DNA of 7,992 nucleotides from Burkholderiales bacterium (GTDB lineage: Bacteria; Pseudomonadota; Gammaproteobacteria; Burkholderiales; Burkholderiaceae_C), in assembly GCA_947458895.1 (NCBI GenBank), contig CANHBY010000041.1:1-7992 (forward strand), read 5' to 3'. Position numbers and translations under genes: made by a program. Of this stretch, positions 1 through 5,136 are shown piece after piece (positions within the stretch are counted from its first letter, which is position 1; each line of letters begins with the position of its first letter). The notes beneath the pieces are model-generated. The model saw only the letters and a list, made by a program, of their open reading frames with translations. It was not told the DNA's origin and did not search any database.

Positions 1-2
1 CT

Positions 3-131
3 GAAGACGAGGTGCAAAACTGGCCCAGCATGTCCCCGACCGAGAAGCGGGGAACATGGCGGCGCATTTCCTTCCAGGGCACTTCTTGGCGGTTTAATCG
101 CTACGCCGAACGGGCGCGTGAGGCGAAGTAG
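3..131 (+). CDS. C-terminal fragment of an unrecognised protein, 5' end outside window
   Basis: This open frame runs from the left edge to a TAG stop at 129-131 and gives 42 residues. The fragment is rich in Trp, Arg and Glu, contains the string NWPSMSPTEKRGTWRRIS, and ends in a basic tail (AERAREAK). The MSPTEKR piece recalls the helix-starting (L/M)(S/T)PxxK/Q motifs of DUF3106 and Spy-like periplasmic proteins, and the convergent neighbour is itself Spy-like. That resemblance is too short to name the family. The other two forward frames either stop early or give a Pro/Arg-rich, non-protein-like translation. No start can be placed because the gene begins outside the window. Confidence 0.5.
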   Translation, partial: EDEVQNWPSMSPTEKRGTWRRISFQGTSWRFNRYAERAREAK

Positions 132-151
132 CCGGCACCGTACTCCGCCTA

Positions 152-180
152 TTCGGGGATGATGCCAAGGAGGCCCCGAA
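152..180. terminator. weak candidate terminator between convergent genes
   Basis: TTCGGGG (152-158) and CCCCGAA (174-180) form a perfect 7-bp inverted repeat around a 15-base loop. It lies between the stop of the partial plus-strand gene and the stop of the minus-strand Spy-like gene, where a bidirectional terminator would be expected. There is no T-run on either side and the loop is large, so this rests on position and symmetry only. Confidence 0.25.
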
Positions 181-193
181 CGGCCCACCGCCC

Positions 194-733
194 TCAGCGT
201 GCAGGCTGTGAGGCAGGTGCACTCACAGCAGGTGCTGGTGGAACTGGTGGTACGCTGAAGCGCTTTTGCCACCGGTCCATGCGCTGCTTCATTTGGCTGA
301 CCATTTGGCTGCGCTGCTCTGGGGTCAACACTTTGGCCATGGCAATGAAGGCTGCGGTCATGTGCCTGGACAGTGCCTCGTGTTGCTTGAGCATCTCCTG
401 GCGGTTTTGCTCGATGGCAGCTTCGTCAATGGTGGGGGCAGAGAGCAGCTCAATCGCCTTGTGCATCAACGCTCGGTGGCCCTCATGAACCGATTTCAAA
501 TCATTGAACATGTTGTGCTCAATTTGCTTGACTTGCTCACGTTGGGCGGCCGTTAGTTTCATATCATGGAAAAGGCCGGACATGGGATGGGCGCCCCACG
601 ACTCACCTTTGCCTCGAGGGGCTGCGTGATAAAACTGCTCTGGCTGAGCCAAAGCCGGCGCAGCGAAGGCCAGGGTCAAGCCAGCCAGCAAGGCAGCCCA
701 CAAAGCTCTTGCGTATCGGTGATGGAGTTGCAT
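194..733 (-). CDS. Spy/CpxP-family periplasmic protein with two LTxxQ motifs
   Basis: Predicted secreted protein of 179 residues. Residues 1-29 form a signal peptide: basic start (HHRYAR), hydrophobic stretch, and an AxA cleavage site at PALA before QPEQ. The mature part is helical, His/Met/Gln-rich, with the family's paired motifs LTAAQ (60-64) and LTPEQ (136-140). It ends in a Pro/Ala-rich tail (VPPVPPAPAV). Spy/CpxP proteins act in the periplasm as ATP-independent chaperones or metal/envelope-stress sensors; the exact role here is inferred. An in-frame ATG at 757 would add eight residues, but the ATG at 733 is preferred because AAAGG lies 7 bases upstream and the signal peptide then begins normally. 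No two-component or metal-efflux partner is visible in the window, so what controls it is unknown. Confidence 0.85.
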   Translation of the reverse strand: MQLHHRYARALWAALLAGLTLAFAAPALAQPEQFYHAAPRGKGESWGAHPMSGLFHDMKLTAAQREQVKQIEHNMFNDLKSVHEGHRALMHKAIELLSAPTIDEAAIEQNRQEMLKQHEALSRHMTAAFIAMAKVLTPEQRSQMVSQMKQRMDRWQKRFSVPPVPPAPAVSAPASQPAR

Positions 734-740
734 GGCAGTA

Positions 741-745
741 CCTTT
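741..745 (-). promoter_or_regulatory. ribosome binding site deciding the start of the Spy-like gene
   Basis: The minus strand reads AAAGG followed by 7 bases and ATG (731-733). The alternative in-frame ATG at 755-757 is preceded by a G-run with no well-placed purine motif, so the downstream start is favoured. Confidence 0.5.
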
Positions 746-819
746 CATGGAGTGCATTGAAAACGCCCCCCAAAATCACCGTGGGCAGCACATGGGTGGA
801 CGACAAGTGCGAAGTTTGG

Positions 820-877
820 GTCGTAACTCTTGGCAACACTTGAGTCGTCTCAAAGGCAAAGCTCAACGACATTGAGC
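820..877. promoter_or_regulatory. cluster of TTGAG/CTCAA inverted repeats upstream of the Spy-like gene
   Basis: Two dyads lie about 90 to 145 bases upstream of the Spy-like start: TTGAG-TCGT-CTCAA (840-853) and GCTCAA-CGACA-TTGAGC (861-877, perfect 6-bp arms). A degenerate direct repeat overlaps them: GTCGT..CTC..GGCAA at 820-836 and again at 844-859. Four copies of one pentamer in 38 bases suggest an operator for a dimeric regulator, or a folded leader RNA. No convincing -35/-10 pair was found nearby. The function is inferred. Confidence 0.3.
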
Positions 878-941
878 GAACGCAGCGGGAAGCAAAGCAC
901 GGCAAGTCATCCTCGCACCCACAACTTTTCAGGGAGGTTGC

Positions 942-1142
942 ATGGGCGCTGAGATCGATATCGTTTTGGACAACTCCTTAGGCAGTAATCCGGCCGAACA
1001 AAGTGTCGGGGTCTGCTCTACCCGATGGGTTTGGGGTAACTGGTGGGCTGGTTCAGCCGGGCGGCAAAACCGCAGCAGCGCAGCAGAGCTTTCAGCCGTT
1101 CCCAAGTTTGAAGATACCGAGGCAACCTGGCGCATGTTGTGA
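942..1142 (+). CDS. doubtful small ORF, 66 residues
   Basis: ATG at 942 follows AGGGAGG with a short 4-base spacing. The first residues (MGAEIDIVLDNSL) look protein-like with common codons, but the middle (RWVWGNWWAGSAGRQNRSS) is Trp-rich and low in complexity and overlaps the hairpins at 1020-1073. No signal peptide, membrane segment or known domain is seen. The DNA is also open on the minus strand (929-1135), so an open frame alone means little. It could be a real orphan, a remnant of a repeated element, or chance. Confidence 0.2.
   Translation: MGAEIDIVLDNSLGSNPAEQSVGVCSTRWVWGNWWAGSAGRQNRSSAAELSAVPKFEDTEATWRML
1020..1073. other. three consecutive short hairpins
   Basis: Within 54 bases there are three compact dyads: ACCC-GAT-GGGT (1020-1030), GGCTG-GTT-CAGCC (1046-1058) and GCGG-CAAAA-CCGC (1061-1073). 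Loops are only 3 to 5 bases. This could be part of a structured RNA or chance in GC-rich DNA. No T-run follows on either strand, so an intrinsic terminator is not supported. Confidence 0.3.
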
Positions 1143-1153
1143 GGCGAGGGGCC

Positions 1154-1474
1154 TCAGCGCGCTTCACCTTGAAGTGCTTCAGGCAAGGGCCACTCCAGCA
1201 ACTCAGCCGCACGTGCCACAACCCAACAAGACTCGGGCTCGCTCACGGTGTCGGGCGAGGCCAGCAAGCCAGCATGGCAGCGCAGAAGAACCTGGTCTTG
1301 AGGAATATCTTCCTTGAACTCCAGGGTTTGGCAAAAAATACTCACCTGTTGAGCCAAGTCTTCGCAAGCCTCATAGCGGGTCTCGATGGTGGCCTGGCTC
1401 TCGAATGGCCGCCCATGACGGCAATAAATTGCCATGAACGCGGGAGGCACTTCAATTTGATTGAATTCGTACAT
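1154..1474 (-). CDS. conserved-looking hypothetical protein, 106 residues
   Basis: Small soluble acidic protein with no signal peptide or membrane segment. Visible segments are EVPPAFMAIY near the start, then IETRYEACEDLAQQV (about 31-45), a central CHAGLL, and a C-terminal helix WVVARAAELLEW. From memory this pattern (PPSF(I/L)ALF...RYELCEDMAQ...RCHRGLL...RLAELLGW) matches a Burkholderiales family often labelled 'ATPase with chaperone activity'. Nothing in this protein is a nucleotide-binding motif: there is no Walker A or B, so that label should not be taken as function. Start is the ATG at 1474; the upstream Shine-Dalgarno is weak. It lies downstream of ackA on the same strand but behind the palindromic element, so co-transcription with ackA is doubtful. 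Confidence 0.7.
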   Translation of the reverse strand: MYEFNQIEVPPAFMAIYCRHGRPFESQATIETRYEACEDLAQQVSIFCQTLEFKEDIPQDQVLLRCHAGLLASPDTVSEPESCWVVARAAELLEWPLPEALQGEAR

Positions 1475-1566
1475 GGCTTCGGGAGGGCGTCAAAAAACCG
1501 GTGGGGCTGATGTGCCGCCACTGCGCATTGGAACACCATCCCTGACAGCTCAAATCGCGTTGGCTG

Positions 1567-1717
1567 CTAGTGACGTGTCGGGGCTGAAATGTCGTTTGAT
1601 CGCGCCGCCATCAAGCCCGCTGGAGTCATAGCTTGAGCTATGACGACGAGAAGCAACGACGCCATCGGGGTTGAGGGCAAGCGAGCAAGCGGCATTTCAG
1701 CCCTGACACGTCACTAG
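1567..1717. repeat. 151-bp imperfect palindromic element (MITE-like or terminator-like)
   Basis: The 25-base ends, 1567-1591 and 1693-1717, are reverse complements with one mismatch. Both outer ends are CTAG and both inner ends carry GGGCTGAAATG or its complement. The symmetry continues inward: 1592-1602 pairs partly with 1682-1692, and 1611-1623 pairs at 11 of 13 positions with 1662-1674. Inside is a perfect dyad with 9-bp arms and a TG centre (1625-1644). One arm has an unpaired block of about 17 bases (1645-1661). There is no transposase gene. Such structure fits a non-autonomous palindromic repeat; CTAG ends would suit an IS5-type target duplication (inference). It may also end ackA transcription. 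The right arm overlaps the 3' end of ackA and gives its last codons. Confidence 0.8.
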
Positions 1718-2938
1718 GGCCTGCCGCACGCCCTTGATGGGTTTCACAAATGGCAAGGCCTCGTCGGCCATCACTTGCTCCTCATCTGTTGGCAGCACCA
1801 GCGTGGTCACAGCGCTGCGAAGTTTGCTGATGCAGGTATTGTTGCGGTCATTGAATGCAGCATCCAACTTCAGACCCATCCAGGTCAGGTGCTGGCACAC
1901 GGCGGCCCGGATCTCAGGCTGATGCTCACCAATGCCTGCCGTGAACACCAAGGCGTTCAGCCCACCCAGTGTGGCAGCCAAACGGGCAACCTCACCGGCA
2001 ATGCGCAGGGTGAACAGATCAAGGGCTTCTCGAGCCTCGGGTTTGGGGCTGGCCAGCAAATCTCGGCTGTCTGCACTCAGGCCTGAGACACCTAACAAGC
2101 CTGATTTCTCATAGAGCAACTGCGTGACTTCACCGAGGCTCATGCCCTGAGCACCCAACAAATGCAACAGCACGCCAGCATCCAGAGCGCCACATCGAGT
2201 GGCCATGGGAACACCGTCGAGTGTGGAAAAACCCATGCTGGTGTCTCGGCTCAAGCCAGACTCCATCGCACACAAACTGGCGCCGCTCCCGAGGTGAGCG
2301 ACCACCACCTTCCCATCTGCCAGGTGAGGATGGCTGCGCGCCAATTGGCCGGCGATGCTGCGGTAAGACAGACCGTGGAACCCATAGCGCTTGATGCCTG
2401 CATCAAAATAACGACGAGGCAGCGCAAAGCGGCGCACCAGCGTCGCCTGCGTGATGTGAAATGCCGTGTCGAACGCTGCCAACTGGCGCAAACTGGGCCG
2501 CAGATGGCGTAGCGCGTGAATCAGTTGAAGACTCTTGGGCTGGTGCAGCGGCGCAAAAGGAATCAACAAAGCCATCGCCGCAAGTGAAGACTCGTCGATC
2601 AGCGCTGTGGCTGTAAAGTGGTCACCGCCATGCACCACACGATGCACCACGACACTCTGGCTCCCAATGCGCACGTGCTCACCCAGGAGCCTCAAGATGT
2701 CATCGACAAACGGCTGCCAGTTGTCTGATTCGGCGGGAGAGACAGGCATCCGAAGTTGATCGCCCCCGATCTTGATCGTCATTTCCAAGGGCAGCTGTCG
2801 CAGTTCGATGAGGCCACGCCCCAGCCTCAGGGCCTTGCCATCCTCTACCCTGAACAACCCGATTTTGAGACTTGATGAACCGCGGTTGAAAGTGAGCACA
2901 TGCGCCTCAGGGCGACGTGATGAATCGTGATTTTTCAT
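1697..2938 (-). CDS. ackA: acetate/propionate kinase
   Basis: Cytoplasmic kinase of the ASKHA fold that interconverts acyl phosphate + ADP and short-chain acid + ATP. 413 residues, close to the usual ~400. Signatures in order: N18-R-GSSSLK25 (phosphate-1 motif; a Cys usually follows the Asn), HRVVHGG with Arg100, AFDTAFH with Asp157, RYGFHGLSY (184-192; usually GFHGTSH), HLGSGAS with Ser218 where the family usually has Asn, MATRCG with Arg248, FTAGIGE (332-338) and PTDEE (383-387). The main catalytic Arg, Asp and Glu positions are kept. Its ATG overlaps the upstream stop (ATGA, 2935-2938), so it is translationally coupled to the MaoC-Pta gene that would supply its acyl phosphate. The last six residues (LVTCQG) and TGA are encoded by the palindromic element at 1567-1717. 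The substituted motifs may mean propionate or butyrate preference. Confidence 0.93.
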   Translation of the reverse strand: MKNHDSSRRPEAHVLTFNRGSSSLKIGLFRVEDGKALRLGRGLIELRQLPLEMTIKIGGDQLRMPVSPAESDNWQPFVDDILRLLGEHVRIGSQSVVVHRVVHGGDHFTATALIDESSLAAMALLIPFAPLHQPKSLQLIHALRHLRPSLRQLAAFDTAFHITQATLVRRFALPRRYFDAGIKRYGFHGLSYRSIAGQLARSHPHLADGKVVVAHLGSGASLCAMESGLSRDTSMGFSTLDGVPMATRCGALDAGVLLHLLGAQGMSLGEVTQLLYEKSGLLGVSGLSADSRDLLASPKPEAREALDLFTLRIAGEVARLAATLGGLNALVFTAGIGEHQPEIRAAVCQHLTWMGLKLDAAFNDRNNTCISKLRSAVTTLVLPTDEEQVMADEALPFVKPIKGVRQALVTCQG

Positions 2939-4335
2939 CCGCTATGCGCCTCCGAAATGGTTCTCTCAGCGATCAGCTTGGCCAGAGCCACCGAGGCCAG
3001 CCGAACCCGAACACTGTCTGCACGGCTGGTGAGAATGATGGGCAAGCGAGCACCGAGCACCACGCCAGCCGCATCGGCGCCCGCCAGGTACATCAGCTGC
3101 TTGGCCAACATGTTGCCTGCCTCCAAATCAGGTACCAGCAAGATGTCGGCCTGGCCAGCCACAGGCGATGTGATGCCTTTGACATCAGCTGCTGCCAAAC
3201 TGATCGCGTTGTCAAAAGCCATGGGGCCATCCACCAACGCGCCGGTAATCTGACCGCGAGCCGCCATGACGGTGAGGGCTGCGGCATCCAGTGTGGTGGG
3301 CATGCGCGCATTGACCGTTTCCACCGCCGCCAACACAGCCACTCGGGGCTCTTGCATGCCCAGCAGGTGGAGTAAATCGATCGCGTTTTGGCAAATGTCG
3401 CGTTTCTCGTCCAGCGTGGGCGCGATGTTGACTGCGGCGTCGGTCACGATCAAGGGCTTGGGATAGCTGGGCACATCCATGGCATAGACATGGCTGATGC
3501 GGCGCGCCGTGCGAAGCTGCGGCGAAGCCACCACCGCTGCCAGCAACTCATCGGTGTGCAAACTGCCTTTCATGAGTGCGCGAACCTTGCCTGCCACACC
3601 CCATTCCACGGCGCGCTGTGCCGCCGCGTGGCTGTGTTCCACCGCCTCGATCTCGATGCCCTCAAGGCTCAGCTGAGCCTGCTCGGCGGCAGCGCGAATT
3701 TTGTGTTCGGGGCCAATCAAAACAGGATCAAGAAGCCCCTCTGAGCGCGCCTCCATGACCGCGATGATGACGTCCGCAGAGCAGGGATGAACGACGGCGG
3801 TTCGCAACGCAGGCTTTTCGCGTGCTTCGGTGATGAAGGCATCGTAGCGGTCATGCCGGTAAACCGACACCTCGGGCCTGGTTTTGACAGGCCACTGAAT
3901 CGACTGGGTGGGTGCCATGACGGTGGCTGTGCCCAACAGCACGGTTTCGCCTCTCTGGTTGCTGCAGCGTGTATCCAGAAACACGATGCGCTTATCGGCC
4001 CGCTTCTCTTTCACGGTCACCGTGGCCGTGATCGTGTCACCGGGCACCACAGGATGGCGAAACTGCAGGTCTTGGCCCAGGTAAATGGTGCCGGGACCGG
4101 GCAACTTCATGCCCAGCACAGCCGAGATCAACGCGGCCGTCCACATGCCGTGAACCACCACATGCCCAAACACACCGGTGGAGGCAAATGCAGGATCGAC
4201 ATGGGCCGGATTGAAATCGCCCGAGACCGCCGCAAAAAGATCAATGTCGTTCTGGCCAGCCAAGCGCACCAGCGATGCTGACTCACCGATCACCAACTCA
4301 TCAAAGATTCGATTCTTGAGCAAAACACCATCCAT
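2935..4335 (-). CDS. bifunctional MaoC-type enoyl-CoA hydratase / phosphate acyltransferase
   Basis: Fusion of two cytoplasmic enzymes, 466 residues. Residues ~1-140 are a MaoC/PhaJ hot-dog domain that would hydrate trans-2-enoyl-CoA to (R)-3-hydroxyacyl-CoA; the catalytic dyad is visible as GDFNPAH, Asp40 and His45, with the family's five-residue spacing. Residues ~160-460 are a PTA/PTB phosphate acyltransferase, which swaps CoA for phosphate; typical segments are GALVDGPMAFDNAIS, ILLVPDLEAGNMLAKQL and VVLGARLPIILTSR. A GTG at 4374 would add 13 residues, but the ATG at 4335 starts just before the conserved NRIFDELVIGESASL and is preferred. The stop overlaps the ackA start by 4 bases, a two-gene operon. 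This pairing is known in proteobacteria; substrate chain length cannot be read from the sequence. Confidence 0.92.
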   Translation of the reverse strand: MDGVLLKNRIFDELVIGESASLVRLAGQNDIDLFAAVSGDFNPAHVDPAFASTGVFGHVVVHGMWTAALISAVLGMKLPGPGTIYLGQDLQFRHPVVPGDTITATVTVKEKRADKRIVFLDTRCSNQRGETVLLGTATVMAPTQSIQWPVKTRPEVSVYRHDRYDAFITEAREKPALRTAVVHPCSADVIIAVMEARSEGLLDPVLIGPEHKIRAAAEQAQLSLEGIEIEAVEHSHAAAQRAVEWGVAGKVRALMKGSLHTDELLAAVVASPQLRTARRISHVYAMDVPSYPKPLIVTDAAVNIAPTLDEKRDICQNAIDLLHLLGMQEPRVAVLAAVETVNARMPTTLDAAALTVMAARGQITGALVDGPMAFDNAISLAAADVKGITSPVAGQADILLVPDLEAGNMLAKQLMYLAGADAAGVVLGARLPIILTSRADSVRVRLASVALAKLIAERTISEAHSG

Positions 4336-4405
4336 CCGTGACCCCAAACCAAACTCAGACTCATGATGTTGCACGGACTAACTCACAGGGGCTTTGACGC
4401 ATCGC

Positions 4406-4434
4406 AAATTAGCGGCCAAGCGCCCTGGCGACAA
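4406..4434 (-). promoter_or_regulatory. weak candidate promoter for the MaoC-Pta/ackA operon
   Basis: On the minus strand TTGTCG (4429-4434) is followed after 17 bases by TAATTT (4406-4411), about 70 bases before the chosen ATG. Spacing is ideal but matches are only 4/6 and 3/6 to the sigma-70 boxes. It lies in the 148-base divergent intergenic region, where an operon promoter must be. Confidence 0.22.
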
Positions 4435-4470
4435 TGCATTGGAGATCGACACGAATGGCCGAGTCGCCCC

Positions 4471-4477
4471 AGAGAGG
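4471..4477 (+). promoter_or_regulatory. ribosome binding site deciding the start of the 131-residue gene
   Basis: AGAGAGG ends 6 bases before ATG at 4484. The frame is open upstream to an ATG at 4394, but the extra 30 residues have no such site and do not resemble the family's N terminus, so 4484 is the likely start. Confidence 0.65.
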
Positions 4478-4483
4478 TTGGAT

Positions 4484-4879
4484 ATGTCAACGAGCTTTCA
4501 CGCTGTGCTTTGGATCGATCATCAAACCGCGCGGATTTTGCAGTTTGATGTGGAGCATGTTCAGGTCGATACCGTTCGCACCCACCACCATCCCCACCAC
4601 ACCCACTCTGATGGCAAGCAAGGCAACCAAGACTCGCAAACTTTTTACAGAGAGGTTTGCGACAGCCTGGAAGGTATTGGCGAGGTGCTGGTGGTTGGCC
4701 CCCAAACGGGCATTTCAGACTTCAAAAATTTCGCCGACAGGCATCGCCCTCAAGTCGCAGAGCATTTGGTGGCCTTTGAGCGCATGGCTGCGGCCAGTGA
4801 GGGGCAACTGATTGCGAAGGCAAGAGAGTTTTTTGTTCGCTATGACCAAATGGCGGGCGTGACTTTGCCGCGAGCCTGA
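4484..4879 (+). CDS. small eRF1-like 'translational machinery' family protein
   Basis: Predicted cytoplasmic protein of 131 residues. It starts with SFHAVLWIDHQTARILQF, typical by memory of the short proteins annotated as 'translational machinery protein', related to bacterial eRF1/pelota-like families. A His cluster HHHPHHTH (34-41) divides the N-terminal strand region from the C-terminal part, which contains FYREVCDSL, EVLVVGP and a final ASEGQLIAKAREFF. The VLVVGP segment matches the strand-turn seen in related eRF1 domain-like proteins. The His run could bind metal, but that is inference. No biochemical role is known to me. It is divergent from the MaoC-Pta/ackA operon and is followed at once by a hairpin, so it is probably a single-gene unit. 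Confidence 0.75.
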   Translation: MSTSFHAVLWIDHQTARILQFDVEHVQVDTVRTHHHPHHTHSDGKQGNQDSQTFYREVCDSLEGIGEVLVVGPQTGISDFKNFADRHRPQVAEHLVAFERMAAASEGQLIAKAREFFVRYDQMAGVTLPRA

Positions 4880-4882
4880 GGC

Positions 4883-4902
4883 GGGGTGCGGCGACCGACC
4901 CC
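4883..4902 (+). terminator. hairpin just after the 131-residue gene
   Basis: GGGGT (4883-4887) pairs with ACCCC (4898-4902), and inside CGG (4889-4891) pairs with CCG (4895-4897) around a CGA loop, with one bulged base. It begins 3 bases after the stop codon. There is no T-run after it, so termination is likely inefficient or needs Rho. Confidence 0.4.
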
Positions 4903-4938
4903 AGCCCACTCAGGCACGCGCTCCAAACGGGCCGCCGA

Positions 4939-5037
4939 TCAATTGACCATCAGGCCTCGATAATCTTTAAGCCACTGATCCAGCGGGCGGATCATGGCCT
5001 CCAGATCAGACCACGCAATTGTGTGCCGATCATGGAG
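4939..5037 (-). pseudogene. possible remnant of a protein-coding gene
   Basis: One minus-strand frame, open from 5079 to a TGA at 4939-4941, gives a tail that looks like real protein: AWSDLEAMIRPLDQWLKDY, followed by RGLMVN. It uses common codons and has a plausible amphipathic helix pattern. There is no credible start: the only in-frame ATGs lie within the tail, and the region before it is A/T-rich with a 7-base homopolymer. I do not recognise the family. It may be a decayed C terminus or chance. Confidence 0.2.
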
Positions 5038-5094
5038 AAGCAAAAAAACCTGGGCTGAGCGAGAAAAATTTACCCCACATCAAAGCACGGCTGC

Positions 5095-5127
5095 AAAAAA
5101 AATTTAGCAAGACCTGACCCCCAGATC
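5095..5127 (-). terminator. candidate terminator of the flavin oxidoreductase gene
   Basis: Reading the minus strand past the stop, GATCTG (5122-5127), a five-base GGGGT loop and CAGGTC (5111-5116) form a 6-bp stem with one G-U pair. Eight bases later there is a run of eight T (5095-5102). The gap between stem and T-run is longer than in a classical intrinsic terminator. Confidence 0.35.
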
Positions 5128-5136
5128 ATCGACAAA

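Larger units (their letters stand above)
734..1153. other. 420-base stretch without a secure gene
   Basis: Between the Spy-like start and the stop of the 106-residue gene. It holds the repeat cluster at 820-877, a doubtful 66-codon plus-strand ORF (942-1142), and three tight hairpins at 1020-1073. It does not match the hallmarks I know of tRNA, 6S RNA, tmRNA or RNase P RNA. It might also contain a decayed mobile-element fragment, but I could not recognise one in any frame. Confidence 0.5.

Noticed and set aside
734..1153. possible stable RNA (6S, tmRNA, RNase P RNA) in the gap
   Set aside because: None of the conserved segments that I know of these RNAs is present on either strand.
1625..1633. 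GTCATAGCT, which matches the start of a common vector primer site
   Set aside because: Only nine bases match, and they belong to a perfect local dyad within a larger palindrome. No other vector sequence is seen.
3787..4281. 164-codon plus-strand ORF
   Set aside because: Antisense to the MaoC domain of the fusion gene; His/Gln/Arg-rich translation with no domain or credible ribosome site.
4394..4422. TTGACG as a -35 box for the 131-residue gene
   Set aside because: No acceptable -10 box lies 15-19 bases downstream.
4426..4440. possible sigma-54 promoter (TGGC...GCAT) before the 131-residue gene
   Set aside because: The distance between the GG and GC elements is three bases too short for a -24/-12 promoter.
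5061..5103. near-repeat of A-run plus TTTA (5063-5072 and 5095-5105)
   Set aside because: Two short A/T runs are expected by composition in this gap; no further repeat units or origin-like boxes are seen.
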